From positions 1-64,000 of the forward strand of contig JANXNI010000041.1 of assembly GCA_025354165.1 (NCBI GenBank): a DNA stretch of 64,000 nucleotides, in the 5' to 3' direction. Of the stretch, positions 9,066 through 17,023 are shown one piece after another. Position 1 is the first letter of the stretch; each line of letters starts with the position of its first letter. Origin of the DNA: Burkholderiales bacterium. GTDB lineage: Bacteria > Pseudomonadota > Gammaproteobacteria > Burkholderiales > Casimicrobiaceae. The translations under genes and the position numbers were made by a program. The notes under the pieces were generated by a model that did no database searches, had not been told where the DNA came from, and was given only the letters and a program-made list of their open reading frames with translations.

Positions 9066-9542
9066 TTAGACAAGGTTGGACGAAAAAGTCGCCGCTGCGG
9101 GAACTGCTGCGGCGAGTTGGGTGCGCAAGTCCTTCAACTCGCGCGTTAGGGATTCAAGTTGCGGGAGTTGGCAGCCTGTGAGCTGCATCACGCACATCGG
9201 GATCGGTTCGGCACGGGCGCGCAATTTGTTGCCCGCTGTGGTCAGGGAAATCTCAACCTGACGTTCGTCCACCGCGCTTCTTTGTCGCTCAATCAAACCG
9301 AGCGTTTGCAGACGTTTGGCGAGCGGCGTGAGCGTGCCGGAATCAAGTCCCAAACGTTCGCCCAATTCGCCGACCTTTTGTGAACCATGCTGCCAGAGCG
9401 CGAGCATGACGAGGTATTGCGGATAGGTAAGACCCAATTCAGCCAGCATCGGCTTGTACGCCTTGGTCATAGCGAGCGAGGCCGAATACAGCGCAAAGCA
9501 GAGCTGGCGATCAAGGTCTAAAAGCGAAACTGGATTTTTCAT
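9066..9542 (-). CDS. ohrR: MarR-family organic peroxide sensor/repressor OhrR
   Basis: Represses ohr until a sensor cysteine is oxidised by organic hydroperoxide. The 158-residue MarR-type protein has the redox cysteine at residue 15 in LDRQLCFALYSAS, the expected place in OhrR, followed by LGLTYPQYLVMLALW and a winged helix (ERLGLDSGTLTPLAKRLQ, wing with ERQRSAVDERQVEI). It is the first gene of an ohrR-ohr operon. A strong AT-rich palindrome lies directly ahead of its start and is the probable operator. Confidence 0.93.
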   Translation of the reverse strand: MKNPVSLLDLDRQLCFALYSASLAMTKAYKPMLAELGLTYPQYLVMLALWQHGSQKVGELGERLGLDSGTLTPLAKRLQTLGLIERQRSAVDERQVEISLTTAGNKLRARAEPIPMCVMQLTGCQLPQLESLTRELKDLRTQLAAAVPAAATFSSNLV

Positions 9543-9550
9543 TTCTAGCT

Positions 9551-9575
9551 ATTATATTTTGCACAATATAATTGT
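9551..9575. promoter_or_regulatory. Candidate OhrR operator
   Basis: Perfect 8-bp inverted repeat ATTATATT-TTGCAC-AATATAAT at 9551-9572, overlapped by a second one, ACAAT-ATA-ATTGT (9563-9575). It starts 9 bases before the ohrR ATG (minus strand) and also lies 54 bases before yciB (plus strand). AT-rich palindromes with ACAAT/ATTGT halves are typical of OhrR sites. The assignment is by position and pattern. Confidence 0.7.
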
Positions 9576-9628
9576 CAACTATATTTTTCAAAAGCTGGCG
9601 CAACGCAGCCTGCATACAATGCGACCCC

Positions 9629-10186
9629 ATGCAGTTCCTACTCGAATACGCGCCGATCATTCTTTTTTTCGTCGCATACAAACTTAAAGACATCTATTTC
9701 GCAACCAGCGTGGCCATTGCGGCCTCCGCCATTGCCATCGTCTGGGCGTGGTTTGGCACAAAGCGCGTAAGCACGATGCAGTGGCTGTCGCTCGCCATCA
9801 TCGTGATCTTTGGCGGCGCGACGCTGTTGCTCCATGACGAAACCTTTATCAAATGGAAGCCCTCAGCGCTTTACGGCGCTTTTGCTCTGGCTCTGCTGTT
9901 TGGCAAGCTGGTGCTCAGCAAAAACTGGATTCAGGTGGTGTTTAAGCAGGCGCAGATTCAGGCGCCGGACGCGCTCTGGAGCAAACTAACCTGGGCGTGG
10001 ATCGTGTTTTTTGTCTTCATGGCCGCGTTAAACGGCTATGTGGCTACCCATTACAGCCTGGACGCGTGGGTCAATTTCAAAGTGTGGTGGGCGATGGGCC
10101 TGTTCTTCGCGTTCACGATTGGCAATGTGGCCCTGCTCGCCAAATACATCAAGGACGGCCCCGAAAACGAGGTTGCGCCGAAATGA
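9629..10186 (+). CDS. yciB: Inner membrane septation/spanning protein YciB (IspZ)
   Basis: Integral membrane protein of the YciB/IspZ family, linked in other bacteria to cell envelope integrity and septation. The 185 residues start MQFLLEYAPIILFFVAYKL, the conserved family N-terminus, and form about five to six hydrophobic helices. The motif KPSALYGAFALALLFGKL and the end segment FKVWWAMGLFFAFTIGN are also family-like. The ATG at 9629 was chosen because it gives the conserved N-terminus; an upstream start at 9572 only adds non-conserved residues. The stop codon overlaps the bolA start (ATGA). Confidence 0.92.
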   Translation: MQFLLEYAPIILFFVAYKLKDIYFATSVAIAASAIAIVWAWFGTKRVSTMQWLSLAIIVIFGGATLLLHDETFIKWKPSALYGAFALALLFGKLVLSKNWIQVVFKQAQIQAPDALWSKLTWAWIVFFVFMAALNGYVATHYSLDAWVNFKVWWAMGLFFAFTIGNVALLAKYIKDGPENEVAPK

Positions 10187-10461
10187 ACGCACTCGTTAAC
10201 ACGCTGACGTTGCGCCTCGCTCCGCTAGCTGCGACCGAATTGATCATCAGCGACGACTCGGCCCAGCACGCCGGACATGCCGGAAACACGGGTGGCGGGC
10301 ACTTATCGGCGAAAATCGTGTCCAACGTTTTTTCAGGGCTCAGTACGGTCGCCCGGCACCGCGCGGTTTATGCGCTGGTGGCGGACTTGATGCCGCACAC
10401 CATCCATGCGTTGTCGCTCACTGTGGCGACGCCTGCAGAAGAAGCCTTAACCAAAATCTAG
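10183..10461 (+). CDS. BolA family protein
   Basis: Small 92-residue BolA-like protein. Family members partner with monothiol glutaredoxins in Fe-S cluster and iron sensing. The signature is clear: HAGHAG near residue 32, GGGHLSAKIVSNVFSGL, then RHRAVYALVADLMPHTIHAL. The start at 10183 overlaps the yciB stop by 4 bases, so the two are translationally coupled. The order yciB-bolA-ppiC is a conserved betaproteobacterial arrangement. The conserved cysteine of some paralogues is absent, so this is a BolA/YrbA-type protein with no further subtype claim. Confidence 0.9.
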   Translation: MNALVNTLTLRLAPLAATELIISDDSAQHAGHAGNTGGGHLSAKIVSNVFSGLSTVARHRAVYALVADLMPHTIHALSLTVATPAEEALTKI

Positions 10462-10505
10462 CAAAATACTTAGCTATAGACCTTCAATCACTGGAACAAA
10501 AAAAG

Positions 10506-11321
10506 ATGAAATTTGGTAACTCAATTGCAGCGGCAGTCCTGATCGCCTCTGCCACGTTGGCTGGATCAGCCATTGCACAAACCCCGGCCAAGAAGACCGC
10601 CGCTCCGGCAGCCAAATCTGGCGCTGGCGAAATCGCGGTTCCCACTGAGCAGCTTGATCTCATTGTGAAAGAGCGCCTTGCTCAGGGTCAGCCGGACACG
10701 CCGGAACTGCGCGCCACACTGCGTGACGAGCTCATTAATCGCGAACTGTTCATGCGCGCTGCCAAAGCCAAAGGCATCGACCGCGCGCCTGCTATGAAAA
10801 CGCAGATGCAGGTCGCCAGCGACTCGATTCTGATCCGCGCCTATATTAGCGATTACCTTACCGCCAACCCGGTGACCGAAGATATTCTGAAGAAAGAATA
10901 CGAGACGATCAAAGCCGGTCTCGGTGACAAGGAATACCGCGCTCGCCACATTCTGGTCGAGAAAAAGGAAGACGCCGAAAACATCATCAAGCAGCTTCAG
11001 GCTGGCGGCAAGTTTGAAGAACTCGCCAAGGCGAATTCGAAAGATCCCGGATCCAAGGACAACGGCGGCGATCTTGATTGGGCTGTCCCTTCCAATTTCG
11101 TAAAGCCCTTCGCTGACGCGATGACCGGTCTCCAGAAAGGCAAATACACCACGATCCCGGTGCAAAGTCCGTTTGGTTTTCACGTCATACAGCTGGAAGA
11201 CGTGCGCGATGCGAAAGCCCCTGCGTATGACGAAGTGAAGCCACAACTGGCGCAGCGTCTGCAAGGTCAAGTGATCGAGAAGCATCTGGCCGAATTGCGC
11301 GCTAAAGCGGGCATGAAGTAA
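10506..11321 (+). CDS. Periplasmic parvulin-type peptidyl-prolyl isomerase
   Basis: Folds exported proteins by cis-trans isomerisation at proline. The 271-residue product has a signal peptide ending near AIAQ (about residue 25), an Ala/Lys-rich linker, a helical SurA/PrsA-like chaperone part around residues 45-130, and a parvulin domain at about 140-235. The last holds RARHILVEKKEDA, FEELAKANSKDPGSKDNGGDLDW and PFGFHVIQLEDV, all standard rotamase motifs. It follows bolA by 44 bases and is closed by a strong hairpin terminator. Similar proteins in Burkholderiales are annotated as PpiC/SurA-like. Confidence 0.9.
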   Translation: MKFGNSIAAAVLIASATLAGSAIAQTPAKKTAAPAAKSGAGEIAVPTEQLDLIVKERLAQGQPDTPELRATLRDELINRELFMRAAKAKGIDRAPAMKTQMQVASDSILIRAYISDYLTANPVTEDILKKEYETIKAGLGDKEYRARHILVEKKEDAENIIKQLQAGGKFEELAKANSKDPGSKDNGGDLDWAVPSNFVKPFADAMTGLQKGKYTTIPVQSPFGFHVIQLEDVRDAKAPAYDEVKPQLAQRLQGQVIEKHLAELRAKAGMK

Positions 11322-11351
11322 ACGACTCGCTAGGTCAATACACGGCAGCAA

Positions 11352-11374
11352 AGCCACCTTCGGGTGGCTTTTTC
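11352..11374 (+). terminator. Rho-independent terminator after ppiC
   Basis: Stem AGCCACC / GGTGGCT with a TTCG loop, followed by TTTTTC on the plus strand, 31 bases after the stop codon. Confidence 0.9.
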
Positions 11375-11474
11375 ATTTGTGGAACTCTTTGTGGCCAACC
11401 CCGGGTTAACAGACAGACAAGCGACAGATCGATACCCCATAATCGTGCGGTTACAACTGAGGAGGAAACGTAAC

Positions 11475-11939
11475 TTGAATGGGTTCTTAAAAAATAAAGA
11501 CCTGCTTGCCGGATTGATGTTCATGGCCATCGGCACGATTTTCGTGGTCGGTGCATATAACTATCAGATGGGCACTGCGGCGCGCATGGGGCCGGGATAT
11601 TTCCCGCGTATTCTGGGCAGCCTGATGACGCTGCTCGGCTTGCTCATCGCAGCTATTGGCTTGAAAAATCAGGCACAGTGGGCCAAAACCGCAGGTATCG
11701 GCTGGACGTGGACGCCGGTCGTCATACTTACCGCGGCCGTATTGCTCTTCGGTTTCACGCTGCCAAGTCTGGGCATGATCATCGCCATTTCGCTGTTGAC
11801 CTTTATCTCAGGTTTTGCCGCCCACGATAAAAATTATCGTGAATTGGTCTTCATCACCGTCATCATGTGCCTGTTCTGTGCTGGCGTCTTCATTTGGGGT
11901 CTCAAGCTTCAGATGAAGCTCTTCCCCTGGAGCGGTTAG
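11475..11939 (+). CDS. tctB: Tripartite tricarboxylate transporter small membrane subunit TctB
   Basis: Small membrane subunit of a TTT-family secondary transporter, which takes up carboxylates with the help of a periplasmic binding protein. About four hydrophobic helices in 154 residues; LLAGLMFMAIGTIFVVGA and MGTAARMGPGYFPRILG are typical of TctB. The start is a TTG at 11475, chosen because GGAGGA lies eight bases ahead (11461-11466) and the family's first helix begins just after; a longer frame from 11364 would overlap the terminator. Six bases separate it from tctA. No tctC binding-protein gene is nearby. Confidence 0.85.
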   Translation: MNGFLKNKDLLAGLMFMAIGTIFVVGAYNYQMGTAARMGPGYFPRILGSLMTLLGLLIAAIGLKNQAQWAKTAGIGWTWTPVVILTAAVLLFGFTLPSLGMIIAISLLTFISGFAAHDKNYRELVFITVIMCLFCAGVFIWGLKLQMKLFPWSG

Positions 11940-11945
11940 AAGACT

Positions 11946-13454
11946 ATGGACTTAATTAACAATCTGTCCCTCGGATTCGGTGTCGCGCTAACCGCCACCA
12001 ATATCCTGTACGCACTCATCGGTTGTCTGCTTGGCACCCTGATTGGCGTGCTCCCCGGTATCGGCCCCGTTGCGACGATCGCGATGCTGTTGCCTACGAC
12101 CTACGCGTTGCCTCCGGTCTCGGCCCTCATCATGCTCGCCGGTATTTATTACGGCGCGCAGTACGGCGGATCGACGACTGCCATTCTGGTCAACCTTCCC
12201 GGCGAATCATCCTCGGTGGTGACGGCACTCGATGGCTATCAGATGGCTCGTCAGGGTCGAGCGGGCGCAGCGCTGGGTATTGCCGCCATCGGCTCGTTTA
12301 TCGCGGGTTCGTTCTCGACGTTGCTGGTGGCCGCATTTGCGCCACCGTTGTCGGAAGCTGCGTTGAAATTCGGACCGGCTGATTATTTTTCGCTGATGGT
12401 GCTCGGTCTGCTTGCAGCCATCGTTCTGGCCCATGGCTCCATCGTCAAAGCAATTGCGATGGTCATTCTTGGCATCGTCCTGGGTCTGGTCGGAACCGAC
12501 GTGAATTCTGGCGTGGCGCGTTATAGTTTTGACGTACCGGAACTGACCGACGGCATTGGTTTCGTCGGCGTGGCGATGGGCATCTTCGGGATTGGCGAAA
12601 TTCTCACCAATCTTGAACAGGGCGAGGATCGCGAAGTATTCACCTCGAAAGTCGGCAGCCTGTTGCCGACGCTGCAGGACTTCAAAGACACCTGGGGTGC
12701 CATCACGCGCGGCACGTTACTCGGTTCGCTGCTCGGCATTCTGCCTGGTGGCGGCGCACTGCTCGCGTCGTTTGCCTCGTACTCGTTCGAGAAAAAACTC
12801 GCTGGTGCCAACGCCAATCCACCGTTCGGCAAAGGAAACATCCGTGGCGTAGCCGCTCCGGAATCCGCCAACAATGCTGGCGCGCAAACCTCCTTCATCC
12901 CGCTTCTGACGCTAGGTATTCCGCCGAACGCCGTGATGGCGTTGATGGTCGGTGCCATGACCATTCACAACATTCAGCCGGGGCCGCAGGTAATCACCTC
13001 GAACCCGCAGCTTTTCTGGGGTTTGATCGCTTCGATGTGGGTGGGTAACGCGATGCTGGTGATTCTGAATCTGCCGTTGATCGGTATGTGGGTTCAGTTG
13101 TTGAAGATCCCGTATCGCCTGCTCTACCCGATGATTCTGGTGTTCTGCGCAATCGGCGTGTACACCGTGAACAACACGACGTTTGACGTCTGGATCATCG
13201 CGGCATTCGGCGTGATCGGCTACATCTTCGCCAAGCTTGAATGTGAAGCAGCGCCGTTGCTGCTTGGCTTCATCCTGGGCCCGATGATGGAGGAGAACCT
13301 ACGCCGCGCCATGTTGTTGTCGCGCGGCGACGCGATGGTGTTTCTGGAGCGCCCAATCAGTGCGACGATGCTGGTGCTGTCGCTGATTCTGCTGGTGATT
13401 CTGGCGCTTCCGGCAATTCGCAAAAAGCGCGAAGAAACGTTTGTCGAGGATTAA
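11946..13454 (+). CDS. tctA: Tripartite tricarboxylate transporter large membrane subunit TctA
   Basis: Large subunit of the TTT transporter, 502 residues with about 12 hydrophobic helices, the family's normal size. Recognisable segments are LIGCLLGTLIGVLPGIGPV, IYYGAQYGGSTTAILVNLPG and GVAAPESANNAGAQTSFIPL, which carry the conserved Gly/Pro-rich TctA motifs. It follows tctB directly and is closed by a hairpin terminator. The substrate cannot be told from the membrane parts; the specificity lies in a TctC-type binding protein encoded elsewhere. Confidence 0.95.
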   Translation: MDLINNLSLGFGVALTATNILYALIGCLLGTLIGVLPGIGPVATIAMLLPTTYALPPVSALIMLAGIYYGAQYGGSTTAILVNLPGESSSVVTALDGYQMARQGRAGAALGIAAIGSFIAGSFSTLLVAAFAPPLSEAALKFGPADYFSLMVLGLLAAIVLAHGSIVKAIAMVILGIVLGLVGTDVNSGVARYSFDVPELTDGIGFVGVAMGIFGIGEILTNLEQGEDREVFTSKVGSLLPTLQDFKDTWGAITRGTLLGSLLGILPGGGALLASFASYSFEKKLAGANANPPFGKGNIRGVAAPESANNAGAQTSFIPLLTLGIPPNAVMALMVGAMTIHNIQPGPQVITSNPQLFWGLIASMWVGNAMLVILNLPLIGMWVQLLKIPYRLLYPMILVFCAIGVYTVNNTTFDVWIIAAFGVIGYIFAKLECEAAPLLLGFILGPMMEENLRRAMLLSRGDAMVFLERPISATMLVLSLILLVILALPAIRKKREETFVED

Positions 13455-13472
13455 TCTCTCGCGACGGTCTGC

Positions 13473-13502
13473 AAAAACGGGCACTTTGGTGCCCGTTTTT
13501 GT
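13473..13502 (+). terminator. Terminator after tctA
   Basis: Stem CGGGCAC / GTGCCCG (13478-13484 and 13489-13495) with a 4-base loop, flanked by AAAAA and TTTTT, so it may work on either strand. Confidence 0.92.
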
Positions 13503-13545
13503 TTGTGGGGAGTATTCTTGTTGCGCTTGTTAAGGAGGATTCAGT

Positions 13546-14361
13546 ATGAGCAATACAACGCGTCGCGACGTTTTGAGATCGCTAGGCACAGTCGGCGTGA
13601 TGAGTGGGGGTGCGGCGTTGGCCGGGTGTGCTGCCGTCCCGTCTCCAGCCTCGCCAGCGCTGGTCGCAAGCACGCCGTTCCGAATTGCCGCCACAACTAT
13701 TCCCATCGTTGGCAGCACGCAGATGTTTCCTGTGCGCCGCATCTATTGCATTGGCCGCAACTACGCTGCACATGCGCGCGAAATGGGCTCGGATCCAACG
13801 CGCGAACCGCCGTTCTTTTTTCAGAAACCAACTGATGCGATTCAGCTCGTGCCTCCGGGACAAACGGTCGATCATCCGTATCCGCCGCTGACCAAAAATT
13901 ATCACTACGAGATTGAGCTGGTCGCCGCGCTACATAGCGGTGGCCGCAACATTGCACCAGCGGATGCGTTGAAGCATGTGTTCGGCTACGCAGTCGGGCT
14001 CGACATGACGCGCCGCGACTTGCAGCGAGCGATGGGGGATGAAAAAAAGCCTTGGGAGATCGGCAAAAGCTTCGACCACTCAGCGCCGATTGGCCCGATT
14101 CATCGCGTCGATGACACCGGACATTTCACCCGTGGCAAGATTGAGTTGCTGGTCAATGGCAAAGTCAAACAAAGCGCCGATTTGCAGCAGATGATCTGGA
14201 ACGTCGCCGAACAGATCAGCAAGCTCTCGGAGGCGTTTGAGCTGATGGCGGGTGACATCATTTACTCAGGAACCCCAGAAAACGTAGGCCCTGTGGTGCG
14301 CGGCGACGTGATGACTGGCAAGATCGAGAAGCTGCCGGATATCAACGTGAAAGTCGTTTGA
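13546..14361 (+). CDS. Fumarylacetoacetate hydrolase-family protein with Tat signal and lipobox
   Basis: The FAH fold cleaves carbon-carbon bonds in beta-keto acids such as fumarylpyruvate, using a divalent metal. The catalytic part begins around residue 65 with RRIYCIGRNYAAHAREMG and keeps FQKPTDAI, the metal-binding YEIEL pair of glutamates and GLDMTRRDLQ, plus IYSGTPENVGPV near the end. These are closest to fumarylpyruvate hydrolases. The odd part is the N-terminus: TRRDVLRSLG is a twin-arginine motif, followed by a hydrophobic stretch and LAGC, a lipobox with C28. That predicts Tat export and lipid anchoring, whereas this family is normally cytosolic. A good ribosome binding site (AAGGAGG) sits ahead. 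The real substrate is unknown. Confidence 0.85.
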   Translation: MSNTTRRDVLRSLGTVGVMSGGAALAGCAAVPSPASPALVASTPFRIAATTIPIVGSTQMFPVRRIYCIGRNYAAHAREMGSDPTREPPFFFQKPTDAIQLVPPGQTVDHPYPPLTKNYHYEIELVAALHSGGRNIAPADALKHVFGYAVGLDMTRRDLQRAMGDEKKPWEIGKSFDHSAPIGPIHRVDDTGHFTRGKIELLVNGKVKQSADLQQMIWNVAEQISKLSEAFELMAGDIIYSGTPENVGPVVRGDVMTGKIEKLPDINVKVV

Positions 14362-14382
14362 ACTGCTGGCAAACAGTTCACC

Positions 14383-14494
14383 TTCTGGCTGAATTGACGT
14401 TTGCATAGGGGCTAGCGGTCTATAGCGGCCAAAGTCAACTTTCATCGATATGAGAGTGAAGCCCCTATTCATGCTGGATTTCGGCATAAAGCTG
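14383..14494. repeat. Dispersed palindromic element, copy B
   Basis: Left half TTCTGGCTGAATTGACG then TAGGGGCTAG; right half AAGCCCCTATTCATGCTG then TTTCGGCATAAAGCTG, with the centre AAGTCAACTT. Its right half is nearly the same as in copy C at 62 kb. It lies between convergent genes. Confidence 0.72.
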
Positions 14495-14595
14495 CTATGC
14501 CCGTTAGGCAGTATCCGGCGAGCGCCAATGCTGCGACAGGGAATTAGCAAACTGAATACAGCTCAGGCGTGCCGCATTGCGGCGCGCCGATTGCG

Positions 14596-17022
14596 TTATT
14601 CGAAGTCAGGAACGGGTGGTTTGCCCGGTGCGCCGCCCTCGGCGCGTGGCGCAGCCCCTGCACCTGGCCCGCGACCACGACGACGGCGACCGCGCTTGGC
14701 ATCTGCGCCACCGGCTGGGACGTTGCCGCCCGCTGGAGGGTAACCACCGCTGGCGGCGCTCCCTGCATTGGCGCCATTGCGACCGCCGCGTCCGCCACGG
14801 CTGTTGCCATTACCACCTCGGCCCGCGTTGCTGCCTCGGCCAGCGTCGGTCCCGTTACCCGCATTTCCACGATAGCCCGGTGCGACGTTGCCGTTCACCT
14901 CGCCATTCGCGCCGCGTTTGACTTTGTTGCCGGGTGTGCGTTGGCGGCGACCGACGACCTGCATCTCGGTTGCACCGCCAAACCCGGGGAATTGCTGTTG
15001 TTGCAGGGGTGCCGGCATTGCGCTCGCACCGGTGCGGAAGCGTGGACCTCCGCGTCCGTTTTGACCCGCGCCAGCACCGCCACGCCCCCCTTGACGACGA
15101 CCGCCACGGCCCTGCCCTGCGTCCGCGTCGACGGGTGCAGGGTTGTAGATCGCCTCATGCTCGGTTGCCGAACGCATCGGTCCCAGTGGTTGCTGGGGGA
15201 TGCGATTGCGACCACCGAAGCGAGCGGCTTTTTCGAGCTTCTTCTTCGAGCGCAAACCGACCGACTCAAGAATCTCGAACGTCTCGGCTTCGTCGAGCAA
15301 TTTCGATTGCCCGCGCTTCAACCACGACGGCATTTGCACACAGCCGTACGTGGTGCGGATCAGGCGGCTAACAACGAGGCCCATGTGCTCGAACATGCGT
15401 CGAACTTCGCGGTTACGGCCTTCGTTCAACGTCACGCGATACCAGTGGTTTGCGGCGTCGCTGTCACGATCAATACGATCCAGCGAGAGCAAGCGTGCTG
15501 GGCCGTCATCAAGCTCGATGCCGTCCATCAACGCGTCTTCCTGCTCCGGAGTCAGCTCGCCCAAAGTGCGCACCGAATACTCACGCAGAATTTCATAGCG
15601 CGGATGCATGAAGCGATTGGCGAGTTCACCGTACGTGGTGAACAGCATCAGGCCTTCCGAGTTGTAGTCAAGACGACCGACTGCAACCCATTTGCCGTGA
15701 TCGGGCCGGGGCAGGCGATCAAACACAGTGTCTCGTTGCTCCGGATCATCTCGGCTGACGATTTCGCCGGATTGCTTGTGATAAATCAGGATGCGCGGGT
15801 TGTCGTCGCCCAATTTGACCGTGACTTTACGTCGATTGACGTGAACGCGATCTTGCTCATTAACAATCTGACCAACGCGTGCCTTGACACCATTAACGTC
15901 AACCTCGCCGCGTTCGATCAGCGCTTCCATGTTCCGGCGCGAGCCCAAGCCCTGCTGCGCAAGCACCTTGTGCAGGCGCTCGCCGTCGCGTTCGCCCTGA
16001 TCGTTAACGCCAGAAATGATTTCGTTTTCTGTCGACTCAATGGTGTGGCCCTCGTCGTCAAACATCGCGACAGCGGGCTGAATCATTCGGTCGCGTGGGC
16101 CTTGACCGATGCGAACGGGTGGTGCGCTTTGGGCGCGCTTTTCACGATGGTTGCGGTTTCGTCTTGCCGAGCGATCCATCGGACGGCTCGGATCGCCGAA
16201 CGCGCCAGGATTGGGGCCAAACGCGGCCGAGCCATCACCGGAATCGTCGAGCACCCAGTTGGTGATGCGCGGCGTGTTGTTGGAATGCTCGCCATCGACA
16301 CCGGAGAATGCGGCGTTGTTGGTGGCTTCGCCTGAGGCGGTCGCATTGGGATCGTAGGGTGCGCGTGGTTGGCGTGGGCTGTTGCGATCACCGAAGCCTG
16401 ATCGAGTATCGGAACCCGGTCGTGAATTACGACCGCGACCACCGCGACGATTGCGGCGTGGGCCGCGTTCGCTGTTCGCGACTCCGTTCGCGCCGTAATC
16501 TGCACCGGTGATCGCGCCATCGGCTGCGGGCGCTGAATGCATCGCACCGGCATTGGCTGAATGATCGCCATCGACGCTGGGCGCGCTTTCATTCGGGACG
16601 AATGCAGCGCCTTCTGCATTGGCAGCACCTTCGACTCTCGGAGGACGCTGAACACGGGGTTCACGCGGGGCGCGCGGCTGCCGCGGCTCGCGTGGTGGAC
16701 GAGCCGGCCGGACTTGCGCTTCGCCCGACGCGTCTGATGCGCCCTGCACCGCTTGCTGCGGCTGCCCATCAGCGTTTGTTTGAATCGACTGCGAATCCAG
16801 TGGCACGCCATCGGGCGCGGCAGCGCGCGGAGCGCGTTGCTGGCGCGGCGGCCTTGCGGGACGTCCGTTCGGGTTACTCGCTGGTCGATCAGTGCGCGGC
16901 GCTCGCGCACCTTGCGCCCCTTGCTTCATTTTCTTCGCGAACGCTGGATCGACGTTGCCGTTCACATCCCCCGGTTCGTGATCATCAAAATTGCCAGCGT
17001 CGGAATCATGCATGTCATTCAT
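14596..17022 (-). CDS. rluB: RluB-type 23S rRNA pseudouridine synthase with very long RG-rich tails
   Basis: Converts a uridine of helix 80 in 23S rRNA (position 2605 in E. coli) to pseudouridine. The enzyme core spans roughly residues 345-590: an S4 RNA-binding domain (ERLHKVLAQQGLGSRR, VDVNGVKARVGQIV) and the RsuA-type catalytic domain with GRLDYNSEGLML holding the catalytic aspartate and EGRNREVRRMFEHMG. E. coli RluB has about 290 residues; this protein has 808. The extra length is low-complexity N- and C-terminal sequence rich in Arg, Gly, Pro, Asn and Ala, with many GRGG-like pieces. Two bases separate it from scpB, the conserved scpA-scpB-rluB order. Long antisense frames here come from the biased composition. 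Confidence 0.9.
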   Translation of the reverse strand: MNDMHDSDAGNFDDHEPGDVNGNVDPAFAKKMKQGAQGARAPRTDRPASNPNGRPARPPRQQRAPRAAAPDGVPLDSQSIQTNADGQPQQAVQGASDASGEAQVRPARPPREPRQPRAPREPRVQRPPRVEGAANAEGAAFVPNESAPSVDGDHSANAGAMHSAPAADGAITGADYGANGVANSERGPRRNRRGGRGRNSRPGSDTRSGFGDRNSPRQPRAPYDPNATASGEATNNAAFSGVDGEHSNNTPRITNWVLDDSGDGSAAFGPNPGAFGDPSRPMDRSARRNRNHREKRAQSAPPVRIGQGPRDRMIQPAVAMFDDEGHTIESTENEIISGVNDQGERDGERLHKVLAQQGLGSRRNMEALIERGEVDVNGVKARVGQIVNEQDRVHVNRRKVTVKLGDDNPRILIYHKQSGEIVSRDDPEQRDTVFDRLPRPDHGKWVAVGRLDYNSEGLMLFTTYGELANRFMHPRYEILREYSVRTLGELTPEQEDALMDGIELDDGPARLLSLDRIDRDSDAANHWYRVTLNEGRNREVRRMFEHMGLVVSRLIRTTYGCVQMPSWLKRGQSKLLDEAETFEILESVGLRSKKKLEKAARFGGRNRIPQQPLGPMRSATEHEAIYNPAPVDADAGQGRGGRRQGGRGGAGAGQNGRGGPRFRTGASAMPAPLQQQQFPGFGGATEMQVVGRRQRTPGNKVKRGANGEVNGNVAPGYRGNAGNGTDAGRGSNAGRGGNGNSRGGRGGRNGANAGSAASGGYPPAGGNVPAGGADAKRGRRRRGRGPGAGAAPRAEGGAPGKPPVPDFE

Positions 17023-17023
17023 C

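Noticed and set aside
14569-16335. 588-codon plus-strand frame
   Set aside because: Antisense to the RG-rich rluB; the length comes from biased GC-rich codons and the sequence is not protein-like.
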